DNA of 64,000 nucleotides, from positions 1 through 64,000 of the forward strand of contig DATMYF010000084.1 in assembly GCA_035561075.1 (NCBI GenBank), in the 5' to 3' direction. Origin of the DNA: JAMCRM01 sp035561075 (GTDB lineage: Bacteria > Acidobacteriota > Terriglobia > Bryobacterales > Bryobacteraceae). The position numbers and the translations under genes were made by a program. The notes beneath the pieces were generated by a model that searched no databases, was not told the origin of the DNA, and was given only the letters and a program-made list of their open reading frames with translations. This document shows, in pieces, positions 44,042 through 51,011 of this stretch. Position 1 is the first letter of the stretch, and every line of letters starts with the position of its first letter.

Positions 44042-44224
44042 ATGAAGGATTGGAAGCAGATCGCCGCCGGCCACGGGCTGGACATCCCGGAGGCGCAGAT
44101 CGAACGCAGCGCCCCGGTGCTCGACGGGTTGGAGGCCGCATTCCGGCCGTTGGTTAGAACCATTCCCGAGTGGGTGGAGCCGGCCGTGACGTTTCGGGCC
44201 GAGCCCGAGGAGGAACAGGCATGA
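44042..44224 (+). CDS. 60-aa GatC/AtzG-like small partner of the amidase
   Basis: 60 aa (MKDWKQIAAGHGLDIPEAQI to AEPEEEQA). Sequence and size resemble the small proteins that sit before amidase-signature genes, such as GatC of Glu-tRNA amidotransferase and AtzG of the AtzE complex: a short helical part (ALEAAFRPL-like LDGLEAAFRPLVRTIPE) and an acidic tail. Its stop overlaps the amidase start as ATGA, giving direct translational coupling. It probably wraps around and stabilises the amidase. True GatC is longer and has a GatB partner; no gatB is present, so tRNA amidation is unlikely. Confidence 0.7.
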   Translation: MKDWKQIAAGHGLDIPEAQIERSAPVLDGLEAAFRPLVRTIPEWVEPAVTFRAEPEEEQA

Positions 44225-45597
44225 CCATCCTCGAAGCCGCCGCGGAACTGCGTGCCCGACGGATCTCCTCGGCCGAACTGACGTCCGCCTCGCTCGATGC
44301 CATCAAGCGGCTGAACCCGCGGCTCAATGCCGTCCAGACCGTCATGGCCGAATCCGCGGGGGCGCGGGCGCGGCAGCTTGACGAGGAACTCGCCCGCGGC
44401 ACGGATCGCGGCCCGCTGCACGGCATCCCTGTGGCGGTGAAGGACGTTTTCTGCACCAAAGGTGTCCGCACAACGTGCGGGTCGCGGCTGTTTGCGGATT
44501 ACGTGCCTTCTTGCGACGCCGCGGTGGTGGAGCGTCTCCATGCCGCCGGTGCGGTCCTGATGGGCAAGACCGGGATGCACGAGCTGGCGTACGGGGTGAC
44601 TTCCAACAACCCGCACTTCGGCGCCATCCGGAATCCATGGGATACAGAACGCATTCCGGGCGGCTCCAGCGGCGGATCGGGCGCGGCGGTGGCTGCCGGG
44701 ATGGTGTTCATGGGAATGGGGAGCGACACCGGCGGCTCCATCCGGATCCCGGCGTCTTTCTGCGGCCTGGTGGGGCTCAAGCCCACCTTCGGGCGGGTAA
44801 GCCGTTACGGCGTGCGGCCGCTCGATTTCAGCCTGGACCATATGGGGCCGCTTACCCGTTCGGTAACCGATGCCGCGGTGGTGCTGAACGCCATCGCAGG
44901 TTTCGATCCTCGTGACGACACCTCTTCGCGCCGCCCCGTGGAGAACTATTTGCCCGAACCCGAGCCGGGCATCGGCGGGCTGCGGATCGGCATCCCGCAG
45001 AACTTCTTTTTCGAGGAAGTCCAACCGGAGGTGGAGGCCGCGGTCCGGGGGATGGCGCGGAAGGCCGAATCGCTCGGCGCACGGGTGGAGCCCATCCGGG
45101 TGCCGGATATGGTGGCGTTGAACGCGGTGAGCCGCGTGATCCTGCTGGCCGAGGCCTCCGCCCTGATGGAGCCGTATCTCGACCGCCGCGACGAGTTCGG
45201 CGCCGACGTGTTGGCTGTGCTTGACGAGGGGCGACTGATCCCCGCGGCCGACTACGTGAACGCGCAGCGTCTCCGCCGCATGTTTCAGGCCGAGTTCCGC
45301 AAGCTCTGGGCGAAGGTGGATTGCATCTTCACCCCGACCACCGCGATCACCGCGCCGCGCATCGGCGAGATGACCGTTTCGATCGGGAACCGCACGGCCG
45401 AAGTGCGGTTGGCGTGCACCCGCCTGGTGCGCGGGCTCAACGTCATCGGGCTGCCGGCGCTCTCGATTCCCTGCGGGACTGACGCATGCGGGCTGCCTGT
45501 AGGGCTCCAGATCTTCGGGAAACCGTTTACCGAGGCCCGTCTGCTGCGCGTTGGGCAGGCGCTCGCACCGGGCGAAGTTCCCACTCCCCGGTTATAA
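44221..45597 (+). CDS. Amidase-signature family amidohydrolase
   Basis: 458 aa from the ATG at 44221. The Ser-cisSer-Lys triad is complete and spaced as in GatA: Lys74 (GIPVAVKD), Ser149 (PGGSSGGSGAAVAAG) and Ser173 (GSDTGGSIRIPA). It hydrolyses an amide, possibly with release of ammonia or a carboxylate. The small upstream partner and the absence of gatB suggest a two-subunit amidase of the AtzE/AtzG kind rather than tRNA amidotransferase. The substrate is unknown. A Tat-exported oxidoreductase gene begins 23 bases downstream on the same strand. Confidence 0.93.
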   Translation: MTILEAAAELRARRISSAELTSASLDAIKRLNPRLNAVQTVMAESAGARARQLDEELARGTDRGPLHGIPVAVKDVFCTKGVRTTCGSRLFADYVPSCDAAVVERLHAAGAVLMGKTGMHELAYGVTSNNPHFGAIRNPWDTERIPGGSSGGSGAAVAAGMVFMGMGSDTGGSIRIPASFCGLVGLKPTFGRVSRYGVRPLDFSLDHMGPLTRSVTDAAVVLNAIAGFDPRDDTSSRRPVENYLPEPEPGIGGLRIGIPQNFFFEEVQPEVEAAVRGMARKAESLGARVEPIRVPDMVALNAVSRVILLAEASALMEPYLDRRDEFGADVLAVLDEGRLIPAADYVNAQRLRRMFQAEFRKLWAKVDCIFTPTTAITAPRIGEMTVSIGNRTAEVRLACTRLVRGLNVIGLPALSIPCGTDACGLPVGLQIFGKPFTEARLLRVGQALAPGEVPTPRL

Positions 45598-45620
45598 TCG
45601 CTTTCGAGGACCCGCCTTTT

Positions 45621-46922
45621 ATGGAAGTCACACGCCGGAACTTTCTCCAGACGACGGCCGTATTGGCCGGCACCGCGAAATTGGCCCGCCCCGCCGCGAA
45701 CGACCGCATCACTGTGGCGATGATCGGCTGCGGCGCGCGCGCCCACGAATTGATGGCCGCCATCCTGGAGCACCCCCAAGCCGAGATCGTGGGGCTGGTG
45801 GACGCTTACCAGGGCCGCATCGAGCGCGCACTTCACCGTGTGAAAGGCCGCGCAAAACAGTACCCGGACATTCAAGCGGTGCTGGCCGACAAGTCGGTTG
45901 ACGCCGTGGTGGTAGCCACTCCCGACCACCTGCATAAACAGATGATCGTGGACGCCGTGAAGGCCGGAAAGGATGTCTACTCCGAGAAGCCCATGACGTA
46001 CCGCTCTTCGGAGGGCAACGAGATTATCGCCGCGGCACGCGAAAACAACCGCGTCGTGCAGGTAGGCAGTCAAGGGGTGAGCTCAGCCGAACAGCGCGCC
46101 GCTAAAGAGATGATTGCCGCCGGCAAACTCGGGAAAATCACCATGATCCGGGCGGCGTACAATCGCAATACCGCGTCGGGTGCTTGGATCTACCCCATCC
46201 CGCCGGACGCTTCCCCGAAAACCGTCAACTGGGACATGTTTCTGGGCTCGGCGCCGAAGCGTCCTTTCGACCTGGAGCGCTTCTTCCGCTGGCGGTGCTA
46301 TGAGGACTACTCGGGCGGCATCGCCACGGACCTCTTCGTGCACCTCTGCACCACCATTCACTTCCTGATGGATGCCAAGGCCCCGGCGCGCGCGGTGGCA
46401 CTCGGGCAGTTGTACCGCTGGAAGGAAAGCCGCGACGTGCCGGATACCATCAACGCCGTCCTGGAGTACCCGGAAGGCTTTGCGGTGAACCTCAGCTCCA
46501 CGTTCAATAACGAGATGGCGGCGGAGGGCAATTTCCAGATTCTGGGGACCGAAGGCGCCCTTACCCTCGGCGGCGCCCTGACGTTCTTCCCGGAGAATGC
46601 CCGGGAGGACAACCGCTGGATAGTCGAAAGCTGGCCGCTCGCGCTCGAAGAAGCCTACTGGAAGGACCCGAAGGTGATCGCCACCGAGCTGGCGCCAGCC
46701 AAGCGCCCCAAAAACCAGCCGGAGAAGATCCGCACCGCCAACACGGATGCCACGGTGGAACACTTCCGGCACTTCTTCGAGTCCGTGAAGACCCGTAAAC
46801 CATACTGGGAAGATGCCGGTGCCGGGCACCAGGCGGCGGCGTGCGCACACCTCGTGAACCTGGCCGCGCGGGAGCGCCGCATGACGGAGTGGGATTTCTC
46901 GAAAAACGACATCAAGGCATAA
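45621..46922 (+). CDS. Tat-exported Gfo/Idh/MocA-family oxidoreductase
   Basis: 433 aa from the ATG at 45621, with GAGGA upstream. The twin-arginine leader is MEVTRRNFLQTTAVLAGTA. The Rossmann domain follows (VAMIGCGARAHELMAAILEH), then DAVVVATPDHLHKQMIVDAV and the EKP motif (SEKPMTYRSSEG) with its Lys. The C-terminal half is the substrate domain. Such proteins oxidise or rearrange sugars and sugar alcohols with a tightly bound NAD(P); the exported kind is abundant in acidobacterial and planctomycete sugar-degrading clusters. The link to the preceding amidase is by position only. Confidence 0.93.
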   Translation: MEVTRRNFLQTTAVLAGTAKLARPAANDRITVAMIGCGARAHELMAAILEHPQAEIVGLVDAYQGRIERALHRVKGRAKQYPDIQAVLADKSVDAVVVATPDHLHKQMIVDAVKAGKDVYSEKPMTYRSSEGNEIIAAARENNRVVQVGSQGVSSAEQRAAKEMIAAGKLGKITMIRAAYNRNTASGAWIYPIPPDASPKTVNWDMFLGSAPKRPFDLERFFRWRCYEDYSGGIATDLFVHLCTTIHFLMDAKAPARAVALGQLYRWKESRDVPDTINAVLEYPEGFAVNLSSTFNNEMAAEGNFQILGTEGALTLGGALTFFPENAREDNRWIVESWPLALEEAYWKDPKVIATELAPAKRPKNQPEKIRTANTDATVEHFRHFFESVKTRKPYWEDAGAGHQAAACAHLVNLAARERRMTEWDFSKNDIKA

Positions 46923-47224
46923 AAAAAGACCTCGTCGGAGAAATCTGTGGGTCAACCGATACGCTCCAATGGCGGCCGGAAGCTCGGCTCGCGCAGCCCG
47001 TGAACCCGATGCGGGATAGCGCGGCTTCAGCTTTTTGCTGTTCGTAGCCAGTTGCCTTTCGAACCAGTTTGCCCTCTCCGGTAAACGCTGCGCCGTCAGC
47101 AGCGGGTAATCGGCATCTGGCTCTCCTGGCACCTTCTGGTTAGCGCCTTTTCACGGGCCTCAACCTCCGTAGCGGCGATCCGCCCAGGAAAATAACAGTA
47201 TGGCGTAAGAGAGCTTCTCAACTG
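46923..47224. other. 302-base intergenic stretch, no gene recognised
   Basis: Lies between the oxidoreductase stop and the end of the convergent permease gene. It opens with an A7 tract and has several small AT-rich spots, but I see no convincing reading frame, hairpin, tRNA or promoter. A frame on the minus strand stays open across part of it without recognisable sequence. Confidence 0.5.
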
Positions 47225-49942
47225 CTACTCATCTCTGAGCACGATGTTCGGGTCCACCCGCGAGGCGCGCCACGCCGGCAGCCAACTGGCAAACACCGCC
47301 ACTGCCGTAATTGTCGCGATCACAGAGGCGATCGTCACGGTATCTGTCGGTTGCACGCCAAACAGCAGGGACGCAATCAGCCGATTTAAGGCAAGCGCGC
47401 CCGCAAGGCCAATGGTGACGCCCAACGCCGTGACCCGAAGCCCTTGCTTCATGATCTGTGTGAGCACGTGGGAGCGAGTTGCACCGAGGGCGACCCGAAT
47501 GCCGATCTCGCGCCGGCGCTCCGTCACCATATAGGAGAGCACACCGTAAGTGCCGATGGCTGCCAGTAGCAGCGCCAGGCCGGCAAAAGCGCCCAATAGC
47601 TGCGCCAGAAGTTTAGGTCGCCGAATCGATTCGGCGAACACCGAATCCATGTTGCGAAGCCGCACAATGGGAACCGCGGCGTCCACTTCCCGAACCACTC
47701 GCTCGATCGTCCCTGACAGCGCGGCCGGTGGTAACGTCGTCCGCATCACCAAATTCATACTCGGCGGAGAGACGCCGTGCTGGTCAAGGGATACGTAAAG
47801 TTCAGTTCCTGGCGGGCGCTCCACACCGCGCTGCCTGACGTCCTTGGCTACTCCGATCACCGTATGCCAGACATCATCGGTAGCGCCAAACGAACCACCC
47901 GGAGGCCGCAAACGCTGGCCAATCGGGTTCTGCCCCTTCCAGATCCTTTTCGCCAGAGTCTCATTGACGATGGCCACCTTGCCTTGTGACGCGTTGTCGG
48001 TGCGCTCGAAGCCGCGGCCGGCGACGATCGGGATGCCCATTGTCCCGAAATAGTCGCCCATGACGAATTGGTAGTAGTCGATGATTTCAAAGGGCCTGCC
48101 ATTGTCGGAGGTGTAGTTCCCGATAGGAGTAGCGATCGCATCTGGAGTTCGATTCGGCGGCAGACCCGACATGGCAACCGTTCCCAGCACGCCCGGTATG
48201 GAGCGAAGCCTGTCGAGGACGCGTTGATATGCCTGCGCGCGTGTGTCGGGATCTGAATTCGCCATTGGCAATGTCATCGAGAACGTCACCAGCCGCGACC
48301 GGTCAAATCCTGCATCGATCCTCGTGAGGTTGTAGACTGTCTGAACTAGCAAACCCGCTCCGATAACCAGCATCACCGCGAAAGCGACTTGGGCTATCAC
48401 GAGTCCACGACGGGCGTAATGACGCCAAGTGCCGCTGGCACCCCTTCCGCCCTCCTTGAGCGCAGTCACCAAGCTATTCGTTCGCCGGTGCCCGAGCGAC
48501 ACGAACCCGAAAAGCAGGGCAGTCCCAGTCGATAGGCCGAGCGCAACCAGAAGAACGGGCAAATCGATCGTAAGCTCACTCATCCGTGGGACGCTGGTCG
48601 GGTAAGCACGGATCAGCGCCCGCACGCCAGCGCTAGCTAGCCACAGACCCAGAATGCCACCGGCTCCGGACATCACCGCACCTTCGGTTACCGACTGCCG
48701 GAGCAGCCGGCCGCGGCTGGCGCCGAGAGCAGCGCGCAGTACAAATTCACGTCTGCGTGACCCGGCGCGAGCCATCGTCAAATTTGCAAGATTCGCGCAG
48801 ACGATGAGCAGCACGAATCCCACGGCGGCCTGCAGAACCCAGATCGGGCGGCTGGCATTCCCAACGATCGCGTCCTGTAACGTCCACAATTGGAGGGTGT
48901 GGTCTACTGCTCGCAGGGGACGGTTCGTGGGGACATGGTCTTTCGTGCCGACACGCTCGCCCCAGTTTTGGACGAATGCGTTCAGCTCCGTCTGTGCCGC
49001 CTCGAAGGTGACGCCGTCTTTCAGTCGCGCAATGACGTATAGGACGTGGACCCCGCGTTGCCGAGCCATATTCGGGTGTAGCCAGAGGGGCAACCAAACC
49101 TGGGTGTGGTTATCCATGACGTCGGCCCCGGGCGGCATAATGCCAACGATTTCGTGCGGGCGGCCCTCGATTTCCACCTTCTGTCCAACGAGCGGTCGTC
49201 CTCCAAATGCTGTTCGCCACAATTCGTGCGAGAGAATTGCGATCGGTGGCGGTAGCGTCCCGGTCCAACGCGCGGTTTCTTCGTCACTGAAGAACCGTCC
49301 CTGCTCCGGCTGAATACTGAGCGCCTTGAGCAAATGTGTATCGACGGAGATCGAGCGCACCCGCAGAGGTCGATCCCCGGCCGTGAGGTTGACCTCGCCG
49401 GTGGTGTACGCCGCGCCGCCGGTCGAATAAGCGCCAACCGCCGCGAACGACTGGTTCATCTGGCGGAACTCCGTGTACTCTGGCGCAGAGAGTGCATTTC
49501 GGGTGCCCCCAATGGCCGGAGATTCTGCGGTCAGATACATCAGCTGATCGGGTTTTGGATAGTCGAGGGGCCGCAGCAGCACTCCATGCACGATCGTGAA
49601 AATGGCAGTGTTCGCTCCGATCCCGAGCGCCAGCGTGGCGACGACAACTCCTGTGAACCCTGGACTCTTCGCTAAAGATCGAATCGTGTAACGTACGTCT
49701 TGGACAAGATCCTCGACAAAGTTTACGCGGCGCATATCCCGGCACTCCTCCTTGTATTGCGCGATGCCCCCGATCATGCGCTGCGCGGCCCGGCGGGCCT
49801 CCTCGGGCGGCATACCGGATGAAATGTTCTCTTCAATGAGCTGATCCAGGTGGAAACGAAGTTCGGCTTCGAGTTCGAACTCGACATTCGGACGGCGGCA
49901 CAGCGATCGAAGCCGCAAACGGGCTTTGTCTACAATCCGCAT
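47225..49942 (-). CDS. ABC-type permease of the acidobacterial duplicated MacB/FtsX (ADOP) type
   Basis: 905 aa from the ATG at 49942, with AGGAGG seven bases upstream inside the end of the padR gene. A short N-terminal segment (FELEAELRFHLDQLIEENIS) leads to two repeats of a MacB periplasmic core plus an FtsX domain: TM1 near residue 95 (LALGIGANTAIFTIVHGVLL), three TM helices in the middle, a second core, and three TM helices at the C-terminus (RREIGIRVALGATRSHVLTQ and LPAWRASRVDPNIVLRDE). It has no ATPase domain, as usual for this group. Its role (export or lipoprotein/peptide extrusion) is unproven. The coupled PadR gene is its probable regulator. Confidence 0.92.
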   Translation of the reverse strand: MRIVDKARLRLRSLCRRPNVEFELEAELRFHLDQLIEENISSGMPPEEARRAAQRMIGGIAQYKEECRDMRRVNFVEDLVQDVRYTIRSLAKSPGFTGVVVATLALGIGANTAIFTIVHGVLLRPLDYPKPDQLMYLTAESPAIGGTRNALSAPEYTEFRQMNQSFAAVGAYSTGGAAYTTGEVNLTAGDRPLRVRSISVDTHLLKALSIQPEQGRFFSDEETARWTGTLPPPIAILSHELWRTAFGGRPLVGQKVEIEGRPHEIVGIMPPGADVMDNHTQVWLPLWLHPNMARQRGVHVLYVIARLKDGVTFEAAQTELNAFVQNWGERVGTKDHVPTNRPLRAVDHTLQLWTLQDAIVGNASRPIWVLQAAVGFVLLIVCANLANLTMARAGSRRREFVLRAALGASRGRLLRQSVTEGAVMSGAGGILGLWLASAGVRALIRAYPTSVPRMSELTIDLPVLLVALGLSTGTALLFGFVSLGHRRTNSLVTALKEGGRGASGTWRHYARRGLVIAQVAFAVMLVIGAGLLVQTVYNLTRIDAGFDRSRLVTFSMTLPMANSDPDTRAQAYQRVLDRLRSIPGVLGTVAMSGLPPNRTPDAIATPIGNYTSDNGRPFEIIDYYQFVMGDYFGTMGIPIVAGRGFERTDNASQGKVAIVNETLAKRIWKGQNPIGQRLRPPGGSFGATDDVWHTVIGVAKDVRQRGVERPPGTELYVSLDQHGVSPPSMNLVMRTTLPPAALSGTIERVVREVDAAVPIVRLRNMDSVFAESIRRPKLLAQLLGAFAGLALLLAAIGTYGVLSYMVTERRREIGIRVALGATRSHVLTQIMKQGLRVTALGVTIGLAGALALNRLIASLLFGVQPTDTVTIASVIATITAVAVFASWLPAWRASRVDPNIVLRDE

Positions 49943-49944
49943 TG

Positions 49945-50274
49945 CTAAGCCTCCTGGACCACTATGTTGATGGCCGTCGACAGCCGAGCCCAGTTTGCTA
50001 ATTCCCTTTCCAGTTGCTTCCGTCCCGAACGTGTAATCGAGTAGAACTTTGCCATTCGTCCGGTCTCGGTCGGGCGCCACTCGGCCTTGATCCAGGCCTG
50101 CTGCTCCAGACGGTGTAGCGCCGGGTACAGGGACCCCTGCTGGATCTGGAGAGCTTCGTGTGAAACCTGCTGGATGCGCTTGGCGATGGCCCAGCCGTGT
50201 TTGGGTTCGAGCGAGATGGTCTTGAGGATCAACAGATCAAGAGTGCCTTGGACAAAATCGGTTGGCTTTGCCAT
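49945..50274 (-). CDS. PadR-family transcriptional regulator
   Basis: 109 aa, all winged-helix: LDLLILKTISLEPKHGWAIA, LQIQQGSLYPALHRLEQQAW and GRMAKFYSITRSGRKQLERE are the family's core segments. It lacks the C-terminal dimer domain of longer PadRs, as expected for the short class. It ends two bases before the permease start, so the two form an operon. Members paired with this permease type usually repress their own operon in response to a small molecule; the ligand is unknown. Confidence 0.93.
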   Translation of the reverse strand: MAKPTDFVQGTLDLLILKTISLEPKHGWAIAKRIQQVSHEALQIQQGSLYPALHRLEQQAWIKAEWRPTETGRMAKFYSITRSGRKQLERELANWARLSTAINIVVQEA

Positions 50275-50290
50275 ATGCCCTAGATTACCG

Positions 50291-50298
50291 ACAATTGT
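50291..50298. promoter_or_regulatory. Palindrome upstream of padR
   Basis: ACAATTGT lies 17 bases before the padR start. On the minus strand it overlaps a TACAAT that could serve as a -10 box, so a PadR dimer bound there would block transcription. There is no clear -35 box and eight bases are few, so this is tentative. Confidence 0.3.
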
Positions 50299-50619
50299 AG
50301 ACGATCAAAGCGTCTTTTGGCGTAGATCAGGATTGTTCGCCCAGTGTTTTACTGCAGCGAACTGGTGATGCGCCACGCGGAACTTGAGCCGGTGCCAAGC
50401 GGTCCGGCGGACGCACGTGGGCACATCGGTCCCGGCTTGTCGCCCAGCGTTTACCGATTCCGCGGCTCCCGGCGTGGTCAACGTGCTTCCTCTAGGATCT
50501 CTCGTTGAAAAACTGGGCGATTTCCCCGAATAAGGGCCGTAGCGCTGTCGAGACGGACGGCGAGCCCGCGTCTGGGGCCGGTTTATGGTAGAGCTTTCGC
50601 CGCCACTCCCATCCGCACC
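50299..50619. other. Intergenic stretch between padR and the ISL3 relic
   Basis: About 320 bases with no convincing reading frame or RNA structure. It may include the lost left end of the insertion sequence whose transposase relic follows, but I cannot identify a terminal inverted repeat. Confidence 0.45.
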
Positions 50620-50952
50620 ATGGAACTGATCACGATTCTAAACCGTGCCATCGGTTCCGAGGGTTTGTCTACCAGCAAGCCCACTTGAGTGCCGACAAGA
50701 AGAGCATCGAAGTGGCCGTACGGCCGCGCAAGGGTTCGGCCGCAGTCTGCTCGCGCTGCCATTTGCCGGCGCCCGGTTACGACTAACTCTCTGAACGGCG
50801 CTTTGAGTTCATTCCCCTGTGGGGTCTTCTCATCTTCCCTCTATACACCATGCGGCGCGTCGACTGTCATGGAAAGAGACGGCGGAGACTCTTTCGCACC
50901 TCCTGGGACAAGGTCTTCGACGCGGTCGAACATGTTGTCACGTTAGTCAAAA
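50620..50952 (+). mobile_element. Relic of an ISL3-family transposase
   Basis: Translated pieces match the N-terminus of ISL3 transposases: ATG at 50620 (MELITILNR), then, after a +2 shift, HRFRGFVYQQAHLSADKKSI, VAVRPRKGSAAVCSRC (zinc CxxC), LPAPGYD, a TAA stop at 50784, and RRFEFIPLWGLLIFPLYTMR ending in RRVDC. A deletion then joins this to SWKETAET and RTSWDKVFDAVEHVV, which belong ~50 residues further on in intact transposases. The DDE core is absent. The relic ends against the receptor operon's terminator. Confidence 0.8.
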
Positions 50953-50989
50953 AACAAAAAAAAGCGGGCGCTCCGCGAGGAGCGCCCGC
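50949..50989 (-). terminator. Intrinsic terminator of the GWxTD-receptor operon
   Basis: GCGGGCGCTCC-GCGA-GGAGCGCCCGC is a perfect 11-base stem with a tetraloop (50964-50989). On the minus strand it is followed by an almost pure T-run (complement of 50949-50963). It lies just after the stop of the receptor at 51012. Confidence 0.9.
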
Positions 50990-51011
50990 CAGACATTTCC
51001 TACCGTCTTTC

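Noticed and set aside
44042..45597. Glu-tRNA(Gln) amidotransferase GatCA
   Set aside because: No gatB, and the small protein is shorter than usual GatC; an AtzG/AtzE-like pair fits better.
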